Below, one piece after another: positions 18,608 to 27,899 of a stretch of DNA of 35,364 nt. A program made the position numbers and the translations under genes. The number at the start of each line of letters is the position of its first letter. The first letter of the stretch is position 1. The notes beneath the pieces are model-generated. The model saw nothing but the letters and a program-made list of their open reading frames with translations, did not search any database and was not told where the DNA came from. This stretch comes from Planctomycetota bacterium (GTDB lineage Bacteria; Planctomycetota; Phycisphaerae; Sedimentisphaerales; Anaerobacaceae), in the NCBI GenBank assembly GCA_023481165.1, contig JAMCWO010000224.1:1-35364 (forward strand), in the 5' to 3' direction.

Positions 18608-20665
18608 ATGGAAACGAATACATCGCTCGAACGGAAAACGAGAAGGAACCGGAAGGCCCAGGACTATCTGGACACGCTCTGCATCAACACGATCCGCACG
18701 CTCGCGATGGATGCGGTTCAGAAGGCTGACTCGGGGCATCCGGGCACGCCCATGGCCCTGGCGCCGGCAGCGTACGTACTCTGGACGAAGTTCCTGCGGT
18801 ACAATCCCGCCAACCCGCAATGGTTCAATCGGGACCGCTTCATCCTGTCCGCGGGCCATGCCTCCATGCTGCAATATGCGCTGCTCTTTCTGACGGGCTA
18901 CGATCTGACGCTCGACGACCTCAAGAACTTCCGGCAGTGGGGCAGCAGGACGCCGGGCCATCCGGAGTACACGCGCACACCGGGCGTGGACACGACGACC
19001 GGCCCCCTCGGCCAGGGATTCATGAACGCGGTCGGCATGGCGATCGCGGAGGCGCACCTCGCGGCGGTGTTCAACCGGCCGGGGCACGACATCGTGGACC
19101 ACTACACCTACGCGATTTGCAGCGACGGCGACCTGATGGAAGGCGCCTCGCACGAGGCTGCTTCCATCGCGGGACACCTGAAACTGGGCAAGATCATCTT
19201 CCTCTACGATGACAACCACATCAGCATCGAAGGCAAGACGGAGCTTACCTTCACCGACGACGTGGCCCGGCGCTTCGAGGGCTACCATTGGCACGTGCAG
19301 AACCTGGGCGAGAAGGCCAACGACCTCGCCGCCATCACCCGGGCCCTGCGCAGAGCACAACAGGAGAAAGATCGGCCCTCCTTGATTATCATCCGCACTC
19401 ACATCGGCTATGGGGCCCCCCACATGCAGGACACGAAAGAGGCGCACGGGCAGGCCTTGGGCGAGGAGGAAGTCAAGTTGACCAAGAGAGCCTATGGCTG
19501 GCCCGAGGACGAACACTTCTATGTCCCGCAGGAGGTGCTGAACCACATGCGCCAAGCGAAAGATCGTGGCCGGGAGCTTGAGGCGGCGTGGAACCAGAGG
19601 TTCGGCGACTATAAGGCGCAGCATGCGGACCTGGCCCGGCTGTTTGCAGCCTCCCTTCACGGGGACCTGCCTGCCGACTGGGCCGGCGATATCCCCGAAT
19701 TCCAAGCGGACCAAGGTCCGATGGCCACGCGCGATGCGGGCAGCAAAGTGCTCAACGCCATTGCCCGCCGGGTGCCGTGGCTGATGGGGGGCAGCGGGGA
19801 CCTCTCGCCCTCGACCAAGACGCTGATCGAGGATTCCGGTTACCTGGAAGCGGGCCAGTATCAAAACCGCAACATCGCCTGGGGTGTGCGCGAGCACGGC
19901 ATGTGCGGGTGCACCTCCGGCCTGGCGCTGCATGGTGGGATTCGCCCCTATGCGGCGACGTTCTTCATTTTCACCGATTATGCCCGGCCTTCCATTCGCT
20001 TGGCGGCGATGATGGGACTGCCCGTGATCTACCTCATGACGCACGACTCCATCGGCCTGGGCGAGGATGGTCCCACGCACCAGCCCGTCGAGCACCTGGC
20101 CTCCTTCCGGGCCCTGCCGCACCTGTGCGTGATTCGGCCGGCGGACGCCCATGAGACCGCCTGGGCGTGGCGGGCCGCCATGAGGCGCAACCAAGGGCCG
20201 ACGATGCTCCTTCTGACACGCCAGAAAGTGCCCATCTTCGATCGTACGAACCTCGGCTCCGCCGAGGGTTTGCTCCAGGGCGCGTACATCCTTTCCCGGG
20301 AGCAGGCGGACAGGCCTGATGTGATCCTCATCGCCAGCGGCTCCGAGGTCCAACTCATCCTGCAAGCCCAGCCGGAACTGGAAAAGCAGGGCATTCATGC
20401 CCGCATCGTCAGTATGCCCTCGTGGGAGCTGTTCGACCAGCAGGACCAAAGCTACCGCGACGAGGTCCTGCCTCCCGAGGTGACGGCACGTCTGGCGGTC
20501 GAGGCGGGAGCGGCACTGGGCTGGTGCCAATACGTCACCGACCACGGAGACACGATCACCCTCCACGAATTCGGCGCCAGTGCCCCGGCCAAGGTGGTCT
20601 TCCAGCACTATGGCTTCACGGTGGAGAACGTGGTCGATCACGCCAAAACGCTGGTGCAGAGGTAA
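18608..20665 (+). CDS. tkt: transketolase
   Basis: This 685-residue, thiamine-diphosphate-dependent enzyme of the pentose phosphate pathway moves two-carbon ketol units between sugar phosphates. Three domains are visible. The TPP/metal domain has [31 protein letters not shown] and the GDGDLMEG motif with EAASIAGHL. The pyrimidine domain has REHGMCG and [20 protein letters not shown]-terminal domain closes the protein. The loop [19 protein letters not shown] is the substrate-binding signature of true transketolases and excludes DXP synthase. The N-terminal 20 residues (basic, KTRRNRKAQ) are a small extension. The gene sits between complex I and cytochrome bd on the same strand, with 25 bp to nuoN and 7 bp to the HAD gene. 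Confidence 0.95.
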   Translation: METNTSLERKTRRNRKAQDYLDTLCINTIRTLAMDAVQKADSGHPGTPMALAPAAYVLWTKFLRYNPANPQWFNRDRFILSAGHASMLQYALLFLTGYDLTLDDLKNFRQWGSRTPGHPEYTRTPGVDTTTGPLGQGFMNAVGMAIAEAHLAAVFNRPGHDIVDHYTYAICSDGDLMEGASHEAASIAGHLKLGKIIFLYDDNHISIEGKTELTFTDDVARRFEGYHWHVQNLGEKANDLAAITRALRRAQQEKDRPSLIIIRTHIGYGAPHMQDTKEAHGQALGEEEVKLTKRAYGWPEDEHFYVPQEVLNHMRQAKDRGRELEAAWNQRFGDYKAQHADLARLFAASLHGDLPADWAGDIPEFQADQGPMATRDAGSKVLNAIARRVPWLMGGSGDLSPSTKTLIEDSGYLEAGQYQNRNIAWGVREHGMCGCTSGLALHGGIRPYAATFFIFTDYARPSIRLAAMMGLPVIYLMTHDSIGLGEDGPTHQPVEHLASFRALPHLCVIRPADAHETAWAWRAAMRRNQGPTMLLLTRQKVPIFDRTNLGSAEGLLQGAYILSREQADRPDVILIASGSEVQLILQAQPELEKQGIHARIVSMPSWELFDQQDQSYRDEVLPPEVTARLAVEAGAALGWCQYVTDHGDTITLHEFGASAPAKVVFQHYGFTVENVVDHAKTLVQR

Positions 20666-20672
20666 GAGAGAG

Positions 20673-21314
20673 ATGGAGCATCCCCTCGATATCTCGGTGT
20701 TGTTCCTCGACATTGGCGGGCTGATCCTGACGAACGGCTGGGACCGCGCCATGCGCCGGCGGGCAGCGGAGACCTTCGGCCTGGACTTCGACGAGATGAA
20801 CGAGCGGCACAACCTGACGTTCGATACCTACGAGCGCGGCCTGCTGAGCCTGGATGAATACCTCCAGCGGGTCGTTTTTCACCAAGCCAGGTCATTCACA
20901 CCCGAGCAGTTCAAGTCCTTCATGTTCGAGCAGTCGCAGTCTCTGGGTGACAACCTGAGACTGTTTCGAGAGATCGCCGATGCGTATGGTCTACGCGTCG
21001 CGGCGGTCAGCAACGAAGGCCGGGAACTGGCTACCCATCGCATTCGCAAATTTCACCTTGTGGATTTCATGGATTTCTTTATCATCTCTTCGTTCGTCCG
21101 CTTCCGAAAACCAGATGAGGACATCTTTCGGCTGGCCCTGGACATCGCCCAGGTCCGGCCGGAGCAGGCGCTCTACATCGACGATCGGTTGCTGTTCGTG
21201 GAAGTGGCCCAAGGGATGGGGATCCACAGCATCTATCACGAGGACCTGGAGAAGACCTGCAGGTCATTGGAGGACCTTGGCTTGACTTTGCCCGAATCCT
21301 GCGTGCTCCGATGA
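20673..21314 (+). CDS. HAD-family hydrolase (subfamily IA, YihX-like)
   Basis: This 213-residue protein has a HAD core and helical cap. Motif I reads FLDIGGLI with nucleophile D13. The second motif I Asp (acid/base) is Gly at position 15, as in the D-x-G variants of the YihX-like sugar-phosphatase group. Motif II is AAVSNEG, motif III the Lys in VRFRKPDEDIF, and motif IV YIDDR. Likely substrates are sugar phosphates, and its position 7 bp after transketolase and overlapping cydA (ATGA) suggests a carbon-metabolism role, but this is inference. ATG 20673 follows an AGAGAG-rich purine stretch acting as a weak ribosome-binding site. Confidence 0.85.
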   Translation: MEHPLDISVLFLDIGGLILTNGWDRAMRRRAAETFGLDFDEMNERHNLTFDTYERGLLSLDEYLQRVVFHQARSFTPEQFKSFMFEQSQSLGDNLRLFREIADAYGLRVAAVSNEGRELATHRIRKFHLVDFMDFFIISSFVRFRKPDEDIFRLALDIAQVRPEQALYIDDRLLFVEVAQGMGIHSIYHEDLEKTCRSLEDLGLTLPESCVLR

Positions 21315-22687
21315 CCCATGCCCTGACCGTTGACCGGCTCCAGTTCGCCACCACCGTCACCTTCCACTACCTGTTCGCGCAGTTGACGATGGGACTGGCG
21401 TTCCTGATCGTCCTGTTCGGCCTTCTCGGCTACCGGCGCCACGACGAGAGCTACACGCGGGCGGCGCACTTCTGGACGGCGATCTTCGCCATCACCTTCG
21501 CTTTCGGCGTCGCCACCGGCGTGCCCATGGAGTTCCAGTTCGGCACGAACTGGGCGGGCTTCTCCCAGTTTGCCGGCGGCGTGATCGGGCAGACGCTGGC
21601 CATGGAGGGCGTCTTTGCGTTCTTCCTGGAATCCTCCTTCCTGGGCATCATGCTGGCGGGAGCCAAACGCGTCGGGCCAAGGCTCTTTTGGGCATCCTCT
21701 CTGATTGTCTTTTTCGCTGCGTGGCTTTCGGCGTATTTCATCCTGGCGACCAACGCCTGGATGCAGTACCCGGTCGGCTGCCGCGTCGCCGCCGACGGCA
21801 CCGTCCAGCTCGACAGCTTCTTTCGCCTGTTGACCAATCCCTGGCTGCTCTGGCAATACACGCACAACCAGTGTGCGGCGCTGGCCACCGGCTCCTTTGT
21901 GGTCGCCGGGACGGGCGCCTACTACGTACTGGCGCGCAAGCATCTGGAACAGGGCCGGCTCTTCCTGCGCGTCGGGTTGATCGTCGCGGCCTGCGCCAGT
22001 TTTCTGCTGGTGTTCCCCACGGGGGATCGCGAGTCTCTTCAGGTATGGAGGCATCAGCCCGTTAAAGGCGCTGCCATGGAGGGCCTGTTCTTCACCGAGC
22101 AGCCGGCGGCGATCACCATTGTCGGGCAGCCGAACATGGAAACGCTGACGATTGACAATCCGATCAAGATTCCCGGTCTGCTGAGCTTTCTTACCTATCG
22201 GCGGTTCACGGCGGAAGTCCGCGGCCTGACGTCGTTCCCGCGCGAGGAGTGGCCGGACCTGGTCCCCCTAGTCTACTATGCCTATCACATCATGATCACC
22301 TTGGGGACGATCTTCATCGCGATTACCTTCGTGGCGGTGTTTCTGTTATGGCGGAGGCGGCTCTTCGAAAGCCGCTGGATGCTGTGGATTGTGATGCTCG
22401 CAACTCCCTTTCCCTATATTTCCACCACGGCCGGGTGGGTCGCGGCGGAAATCGGCCGCCAGCCCTGGTTGGTCTACGGCCTCTTTCGTACGGCGGATGG
22501 GTCCTCGCCTCTGGTCGCCTCCGGCAACGGCTGGTTCACGTACATCGGCTTTGCAGGTCTCTACCTTCTCTTGGGGCTCGCCTACATCGTCCTGATGCTC
22601 GGCCTGCTGGGGCGGGGGCCGCAATCGGGTGTGGAAGTCCCGGAGTATTCGCAAGCCCCGCCCAGTCCCACGAGTGAAGAAGAGTAG
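21311..22687 (+). CDS. cydA: cytochrome bd ubiquinol oxidase subunit I
   Basis: This 458-residue haem-bearing subunit of the bd-type quinol oxidase reduces O2 to water without pumping protons. Expected residues are present: H19 (haem ligand, FHYLF), E99 and E107 in AMEGVFAFFLES, H185 in YTHNQ (b558), M328 in YHIM (b558), and the Q-loop pair K252/E257 in VKGAAMEG. GWVAAEIGRQPW marks the C-terminal half. The protein is about 60 residues shorter than E. coli CydA because the Q-loop is short, as in the CIO-type branch. The start overlaps the HAD stop by 4 bp with no obvious ribosome-binding site, implying coupled translation. The tail is acidic and disordered. Confidence 0.95.
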   Translation: MTHALTVDRLQFATTVTFHYLFAQLTMGLAFLIVLFGLLGYRRHDESYTRAAHFWTAIFAITFAFGVATGVPMEFQFGTNWAGFSQFAGGVIGQTLAMEGVFAFFLESSFLGIMLAGAKRVGPRLFWASSLIVFFAAWLSAYFILATNAWMQYPVGCRVAADGTVQLDSFFRLLTNPWLLWQYTHNQCAALATGSFVVAGTGAYYVLARKHLEQGRLFLRVGLIVAACASFLLVFPTGDRESLQVWRHQPVKGAAMEGLFFTEQPAAITIVGQPNMETLTIDNPIKIPGLLSFLTYRRFTAEVRGLTSFPREEWPDLVPLVYYAYHIMITLGTIFIAITFVAVFLLWRRRLFESRWMLWIVMLATPFPYISTTAGWVAAEIGRQPWLVYGLFRTADGSSPLVASGNGWFTYIGFAGLYLLLGLAYIVLMLGLLGRGPQSGVEVPEYSQAPPSPTSEEE

Positions 22688-22705
22688 AGCGCCAATCCTA
22701 GATCC

Positions 22706-23746
22706 ATGGAAACGGCTTGGTTTGTCATTGTTGCTCTGGCCACCGCCACGTATGCGGCCACGGACGGTTTCGATCTGGGGATCGGCATCCTGTTTCCGCG
22801 GCTCGGGCGCAACGACGTGGAGCGGGCCACGGTGCGCGCGACGATCAGCCATCTCTGGCGGGCTTATGAGGTGTGGCTGATCGTGCTCGGCGCGCTGCTA
22901 TTTCTGGCGTTCCCCCGGCTCTATGCGGTCAGTTTCAGCGGCTTCTATCTGGCGTTCATGATCCTGTTGTGGTGCCTGATCGGACGAGGGCTGTCGCTGG
23001 AGGTTCGCTCTCATCTCGGCTCACCCGTCTGGCGCGCCGCCTGCGACATCCTGTTTCCCATCGCCAGTTTCCTGATTGCCTTCGCGCTGGGCGCGGCCGC
23101 CGGCAACGTCGTCCGGGGCGTCCCGCTCGACGCGCGTGGGCAACTGTTCCTGCCCCTCTGGACGAACCTGTCGCTCCAGGCCGGACCGGCGATTTTCGAC
23201 TGGTACACGTTGATCACGGGTGCCCTGGCGGTGGGCGTTTTCGCTCTGCACGGAGCCAACTACGTCGCTCTGAAAACCACCGACGAACTGCATCGCCGGG
23301 CGCGGCGGATAGCGCTGTGGTCGGCGCTCCCGACCGTCGCCTTGGGCGTGGTCAGCTTCCTCCTGGCTCCGCAGATCAATCCGCCGCTCCTGGCGAACTA
23401 CCAGGCGCACCCGGGCCTCTACCTGATTGTCGCGTTGACCGCCGGTGCCCTTGTTGCCACGGTCCTCTCGGCGGCGTTGGGGCATGACCTTGCCGCGTTT
23501 GGGGCCTCCGGCCTGCTGATCGTCGGCGCCATTGCGGCGGTGGCCGTGGCCTTGTATCCCAACCTGCTGCCGGGCACGCCCGATCCCGCGTACAGTCTGA
23601 CGATCCACAACGCTTCCGCCTCCCCCTACGCGCTGAAAGTGGCCCTGATCTGGTTCGTCATCGGGCTGACGCTGATCGGCATCTACACGCTCGTCACCCA
23701 TCGTCCTTTTGTCGGACGAGTCCACGCGGGAAGCGAGGAATACTGA
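22706..23746 (+). CDS. cydB: cytochrome bd ubiquinol oxidase subunit II
   Basis: This 346-residue partner of CydA has about nine membrane helices. The signature AATDGFDLGIGILFPRLGRND is intact and matches VTDGFDMGVGML in E. coli. The next motif is unusual. Where CydB proteins generally have WDGNxVWL (W57-D58 in E. coli numbering), this one has WRAYEVWL at 51-58, so Asp58 is replaced by Arg. The C-terminal IWFVIGLTLIGIYTLVTHRPFVGRV is typical. It lies 18 bp after cydA. I see no cydX-like small ORF after it; instead a hairpin and an efflux operon follow. Confidence 0.94.
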   Translation: METAWFVIVALATATYAATDGFDLGIGILFPRLGRNDVERATVRATISHLWRAYEVWLIVLGALLFLAFPRLYAVSFSGFYLAFMILLWCLIGRGLSLEVRSHLGSPVWRAACDILFPIASFLIAFALGAAAGNVVRGVPLDARGQLFLPLWTNLSLQAGPAIFDWYTLITGALAVGVFALHGANYVALKTTDELHRRARRIALWSALPTVALGVVSFLLAPQINPPLLANYQAHPGLYLIVALTAGALVATVLSAALGHDLAAFGASGLLIVGAIAAVAVALYPNLLPGTPDPAYSLTIHNASASPYALKVALIWFVIGLTLIGIYTLVTHRPFVGRVHAGSEEY

Positions 23747-23758
23747 CCCCTTATACCT

Positions 23759-23792
23759 CCGGACAAGCACCACCCGTGCTTGGGCCGTCCGG
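23759..23792 (+). other. GC-rich hairpin between cydB and the efflux pair
   Basis: CAAGCAC at 23764-23770 pairs with GTGCTTG at 23776-23782 across a 5-base loop. CCGGAC at 23759-23764 and GTCCGG at 23787-23792 can extend the stem with an asymmetric bulge. No T-tract follows, so it is not a classical intrinsic terminator. It could be an RNA-processing or stability element separating cydAB from the downstream genes. It also contains the GTG at 23776, which argues against that codon as a start. Confidence 0.5.
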
Positions 23793-23799
23793 CTCCGAT

Positions 23800-24846
23800 A
23801 TGCCCGCGCAGTCCCAAACCGTACCCTCGGATCGTAACGACCAAAGGGAATCTCCGGCGCCGAGCTCCGCGCTCGGCGCGACCAAGCGTGTCTCCCATCG
23901 TCGGCGTCGGTGGATCATCCTCATCGGCCTGATCGTGCTTGCCATTGCGCTTGCGGTCGGCGTCTACTACTACTGGGAATCGCGGTACTACGCGTCCACG
24001 GACGACGCGTACATTGAGGGCCATCCCGTCAGCGTGAGCGCCCGCGTCGCCGGCAACGTAGTGGGCGTTCACGTCAAAGATAATCAGCACGTTCCGCCGG
24101 GGGAATGGCTTGTAGAGGTGGACCCGTGCGACTATCAGATCGGCGTGGCGCGAGCGGAGGCAGCGCTGCAGGCCGCGCAGGCCAACGAACAGAAGGCCGC
24201 GGCCGATGTGGAGGCCACGCGCGCCGACTGGACCAAGAAGGAGCAGGATTGGCACCGCAACGAGGAACTGGTCAAACAAGGCGCCGTCACGACGCAAACG
24301 GCGGAGCACAGCCGCGCCGACGCGGCGGCGGCCAAGGCGAATCTGGATGCCGCCGAGAGGGGTCTGGCTGCGGTACGCGCCCAGACCGGCGTAGCCAAGG
24401 TCGCTGTGGATGCCGCACATCTGCAACTCTCCTACACGCAGGTCCACGCCCCGGAGGCGGGATATGTCACGCAAAAGTCCGTCGAGGTGGGCGCCTACGT
24501 CAATGTCGGTCAGCCCTTGCTGGTGATCGTGTCCGACCGGATGTTCGTGATCGCCAATTTCAAAGAGACGCAATTGACGCATATGCGTCCCGGCCAACCG
24601 GCGACGATCCGTATCGATGCCTATCCCGGCGTGAGCTTCCGGGGCCATGTCGACAGTATTCAAGCCGGCACCGGGCCCACGTTCAGCCTGTTCCCTCCGG
24701 AGAACGCTACCGGCAACTTCGTGAAGATTGTGCAGCGCGTTCCCGTCAAGATCGTTTTCGATGGGCCGCCCGACCCTAATCATCGGCTGCTTTTGGGTCT
24801 GTCCGTACAACCGAAAGTAAGGATCCGGGATGCCGGGGAACAATGA
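23800..24846 (+). CDS. emrA: HlyD/EmrA-type membrane fusion protein
   Basis: This 348-residue periplasmic adaptor of a drug efflux pump has a cytoplasmic N-terminus, one membrane helix (WIILIGLIVLAIALAVGVYYY, about residues 39-58) and then the EmrA signature STDDAYIEGHPVSVSARVAGNV. A lipoyl half follows, then an Ala/Glu-rich coiled-coil hairpin (about 115-215), the second lipoyl half (YTQVHAPEAGYVTQKSVEVGAYV) and a beta-barrel domain. ATG 23800 is preferred over GTG 23776, which lies inside a hairpin. Its TGA overlaps the transporter ATG by 4 bp. EmrA proteins link an inner-membrane MFS pump to an outer-membrane channel; no TolC-like gene is in the window. Confidence 0.92.
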   Translation: MPAQSQTVPSDRNDQRESPAPSSALGATKRVSHRRRRWIILIGLIVLAIALAVGVYYYWESRYYASTDDAYIEGHPVSVSARVAGNVVGVHVKDNQHVPPGEWLVEVDPCDYQIGVARAEAALQAAQANEQKAAADVEATRADWTKKEQDWHRNEELVKQGAVTTQTAEHSRADAAAAKANLDAAERGLAAVRAQTGVAKVAVDAAHLQLSYTQVHAPEAGYVTQKSVEVGAYVNVGQPLLVIVSDRMFVIANFKETQLTHMRPGQPATIRIDAYPGVSFRGHVDSIQAGTGPTFSLFPPENATGNFVKIVQRVPVKIVFDGPPDPNHRLLLGLSVQPKVRIRDAGEQ

Positions 24847-26456
24847 CGAGGGGGGAGTGGAGAGCCGTGGCACCGGCAAGTACTGATAATCGATCCTCCA
24901 CCGCCCGTCCGATCAGTCCCTGGATCATCGCCATGACGGTCATGCTGGCGACCTTCATGGAGGTCCTGGACACCAGTGTCGCGAACGTCGCGCTACCCCA
25001 CATTGCCGGCGGGCTGAGCGTGGATGTGCAGGAGAGTACGTGGGCCCTGACCGCCTATCTGGTTTCCAATGCCATCGTCCTGCCGCTGACCGGCTGGCTC
25101 GGACCCTTGTTCGGGCGCAAGAATGTCTATCTGACCTGCGTGGGGCTGTTCACGCTGAGCTCTCTTCTGTGCGGTCTGGCCCCGAGCCTGGACCTGCTGA
25201 TCCTCTTTCGCATCTTCCAGGGGATTGGGGGCGGGGCCCTGCAGCCGATCTCACAGGCGATCCTGTTGGAAAGCTTCCCGCCGCAGAAACGCGGTCAGGC
25301 CATGGCGGTCTTCGGCATGGGCGTCGTGGTCGCCCCGATCATAGGACCGGTCCTGGGCGGCTGGCTCACCGACAATATCAGTTGGCGCTGGATCTTCTTC
25401 ATCAACCTTCCGGTCGGCCTGCTTTCCATCTTCCTGACCACGCTGCTGATCTTCGACCCACCGTACCTGGTTCGGCGCCGCTGGGGGAGCATTCAGATCG
25501 ACTACTTCGGGCTCGGCCTGATTGCCGTAGGGCTGGGCTGCCTGCAGATCTTCCTCGACAAAGGCCAGATCGAGGATTGGTTCGCCTCCCGACTGATCCT
25601 CGTGACGGGGGCGCTGGCGCTGGTCTGCCTGAGCGTGCTGATCGTCTGGGAGCTATTCCACCCGGCACCCATCATGAACCTGCGGCTGTTGCGCGACCGG
25701 AACTTCGCCGTGGGCGTCCTGACGATGCTCATCATCGGCTTCACGCTGTACGGCAGTGTCCTGCTCTTGCCGGTCTTCTTACAGCAGCTCCTGGGGTATA
25801 CGGCGACGCTGGCGGGAATGGCCCTGTCGCCGGGCGGGCTTTTCACGTTGCTCATGATGCCCCTCGCCGGGACCCTGGTCGGACGGGTCCAGGCGCGGTA
25901 CCTGCTCATCGTGGGTCTGGCGATCGTGGCCTACTCTCTGTTCTACATGGCCGGCTACACCCTCCAGATCAGCTTCTGGCAGGCCGCGATGGGCCGCATC
26001 ATCCAGGCGGTAGGCTTGGCCTTCTTGTTTGTGCCGATCAATGCGGTCGCCTTCTTTTTCATCCCGAAAGAGCAGACCGGCCAGGGCACGGCCATCATCA
26101 ATCTCGTGCGCAACGTCGGCGGCAGCTTCGGGATTGCGTTTGTCACCACGGTACTGGCCCGCCGGACGCAATTCGCCCAAAGCCTGCTGGTCCACCATCT
26201 GACGCCTTTGAACCCTATCTATGAGCACGCCGTGTCAGGTCTCCAGGCGGTCCTGACGTATCGCGGGATGAATCCGACGCAGGCGCATAGGGGTGCGCTG
26301 AGTGTCATCAACGGTACACTCCTGCGTCAGTCCGCCATGTTGGCCTACATCGACGTGTTTCGCACCCTGGGCGTCATCTGCCTCGCGGTCATTCCCCTGA
26401 TGTTTCTGCTCAAGAAAATCAAGCAAGGCACCGGAGGCATGCCGGCCCTCCACTGA
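24843..26456 (+). CDS. emrB: MFS drug efflux transporter, DHA2 (EmrB/QacA) family
   Basis: This 537-residue transporter has about 14 membrane helices. Helix 1 carries the DHA2 signature MEVLDTSVANVALPHIAG. Motif A is in GPLFGRKNVYL, and the family motif C region is in GMGVVVAPIIGPVLGGWLTDNISWRWIFFINLPVG. The C-terminal half contains the extra helix pair typical of 14-TM members. It exports hydrophobic or amphipathic compounds by proton antiport, probably with the adaptor encoded just upstream (ATGA overlap). The first 27 residues are hydrophilic. A 137-bp gap follows before the barrel gene. Confidence 0.93.
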   Translation: MTRGEWRAVAPASTDNRSSTARPISPWIIAMTVMLATFMEVLDTSVANVALPHIAGGLSVDVQESTWALTAYLVSNAIVLPLTGWLGPLFGRKNVYLTCVGLFTLSSLLCGLAPSLDLLILFRIFQGIGGGALQPISQAILLESFPPQKRGQAMAVFGMGVVVAPIIGPVLGGWLTDNISWRWIFFINLPVGLLSIFLTTLLIFDPPYLVRRRWGSIQIDYFGLGLIAVGLGCLQIFLDKGQIEDWFASRLILVTGALALVCLSVLIVWELFHPAPIMNLRLLRDRNFAVGVLTMLIIGFTLYGSVLLLPVFLQQLLGYTATLAGMALSPGGLFTLLMMPLAGTLVGRVQARYLLIVGLAIVAYSLFYMAGYTLQISFWQAAMGRIIQAVGLAFLFVPINAVAFFFIPKEQTGQGTAIINLVRNVGGSFGIAFVTTVLARRTQFAQSLLVHHLTPLNPIYEHAVSGLQAVLTYRGMNPTQAHRGALSVINGTLLRQSAMLAYIDVFRTLGVICLAVIPLMFLLKKIKQGTGGMPALH

Positions 26457-26593
26457 GCCATCTATCCCTGGCAATTACCTCAGGCGAATCAAGCGTTTTC
26501 CTTATGGTCCCGCGGAACAAGGGCGAGTAGGTAAACCTCGTCCGATCAGATATCGGTCGTGCCACTAGGGCTCTGAGAGAAGGGGAGAACGCC
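26457..26593. other. 137-bp intergenic gap, likely operon boundary
   Basis: This is the largest gap inside the gene array. I see no T-tract hairpin and no confident -35/-10 pair, only a purine-rich ribosome-binding region (GAAGGGGAG) just before ATG 26594. A promoter for the outer-membrane/cytochrome gene set may lie here, but I cannot point to it. Confidence 0.3.
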
Positions 26594-27886
26594 ATGGAGT
26601 GGAGAAAGCGGATCGAGGCCACCACCATTGTTTTGGCGCTGAGCGTATGGGGTTGGCCGTCATCCGCACGGGCGGCATCCGAGTCCGGCCCGGCGGACCC
26701 GAACCAAAAGGGCAACTACGTATCGCGACGGGAGTATGACGCTCTCAAGAAAGAAATGAACGACGTGAAAGCCCAGGTGGCAGCGCAAAACCAAACCCCA
26801 CAGGAGACGGCGCGAACGCGGCCGATTGCCGAAAGCCTGGGCTTGACGGACACGAGACTGCTGATCACGGGGGACGCGGCCGCCGGTTACTTCGACCCCC
26901 AGGGGCAGTCCAGCACCTTCACGGCGGAGTTCAATCCCATGTTCTTGTGGCAGTTGAACGAGCGGCTGTTCTTTGAAGGCTCGCTGGAATTGGGGCTAGA
27001 AGGCCCGGAGTTGGGTGGCGAAGGGTCGGAGACGGAAGTGGAACTGGATTTGGCCTACCTAACCTATCTGATCAATGACTATGCTCTGGCCGGCGCGGGA
27101 AAATTCTCCGTCCCCTTCACCACCTATCACAATCACCTCGACCCAAGCTGGATCAATAAGCTGCCCATTGATCCGTTGGTCTACGGGGATGGGGGGATCG
27201 CACCGGACACCGGGGTGGGCGCCTTTGTCACCGGTGCGGTTCCTTATCGGAATATGTTGTTCAACTATACGGTTTTCCTGACGAACGGGCCGGCCCTGAT
27301 CACGGACGACCCTGAGAGCGCGGGCAGCTTGAATTTCGACAATTTCAACGACCTGAACAACAATAAGGCACTCGGCTTCCGCGTTGGTTTCCTGCCTATT
27401 CCGGAACTGGAGGTGGGCTATTCCTTTGAGTTTTCGCGGCCCAATCCGCCGGGCTTTGCGACGGTTCATTCGACGCTGCACGGCGTGGACCTCAACTACG
27501 TCGCTCCCTTGGCCGCCCTCAAAGGCCAGCTCACCGCACGCGGGGCCTGGATCTGGTCGGATCTGAGCGACGTCACCTACGATCCGACCGGAGACCTGGG
27601 GTTCGGGCCGTTGTTTTTCGACAACGATCGCAATGGGGGGTATGCCGAAGTCGCCTACCGCCCCCTCGATGTGTCGGAGCGGATCCTGCGGAACTTCGAG
27701 TTCGTCCTGCGTTATGATCGACTGGACATCCCCTCCGACGCACCGGGCGGCGGCACGCGGGAGCAGTGGACTCCCGGCATCGACTATTGGATCACGGCAC
27801 GAACCCTCTTGAAGGTGGCGTACACCTTTGATTCGAGTGGACCGGACGCAGATATGTTCGCGCTGCAATTCGCGACAGGTTTCTAA
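26594..27886 (+). CDS. outer-membrane beta-barrel (porin-like) protein
   Basis: This 430-residue protein has a Sec signal peptide (MEWRKRIE, hydrophobic 9-22, cleavage after SARA). A short charged helix follows (YDALKKEMNDVKAQVAAQNQ), similar to the N-terminal coiled coils of some trimeric porins. The rest (about 70-430) alternates polar and aromatic/hydrophobic residues in beta-strand fashion and ends in a terminal Phe (FALQFATGF), the hallmark of barrels inserted by BamA. I cannot assign a substrate; phosphate-selective or general porin families are possible. It is followed by a lipoprotein cytochrome c after 13 bp, so the barrel and the cytochrome genes are probably one transcript. No haem motif is present in this protein. 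Confidence 0.8.
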   Translation: MEWRKRIEATTIVLALSVWGWPSSARAASESGPADPNQKGNYVSRREYDALKKEMNDVKAQVAAQNQTPQETARTRPIAESLGLTDTRLLITGDAAAGYFDPQGQSSTFTAEFNPMFLWQLNERLFFEGSLELGLEGPELGGEGSETEVELDLAYLTYLINDYALAGAGKFSVPFTTYHNHLDPSWINKLPIDPLVYGDGGIAPDTGVGAFVTGAVPYRNMLFNYTVFLTNGPALITDDPESAGSLNFDNFNDLNNNKALGFRVGFLPIPELEVGYSFEFSRPNPPGFATVHSTLHGVDLNYVAPLAALKGQLTARGAWIWSDLSDVTYDPTGDLGFGPLFFDNDRNGGYAEVAYRPLDVSERILRNFEFVLRYDRLDIPSDAPGGGTREQWTPGIDYWITARTLLKVAYTFDSSGPDADMFALQFATGF

Positions 27887-27899
27887 GCAGGAGGTTGTT

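Noticed and set aside
18590-20812. 740-residue minus-strand open frame opposite transketolase
   Set aside because: The plus strand encodes an unmistakable transketolase. The antisense frame is an open shadow common in GC-rich DNA, with no recognisable domain.
23759-23792. Intrinsic terminator after cydB
   Set aside because: The hairpin has no T-tract and is followed at once by the emrA start.
23776-23799. GTG at 23776 as emrA start
   Set aside because: It lies within a stable hairpin and adds residues (LGPSGSD) not typical of the family; ATG 23800 just after the hairpin is better.
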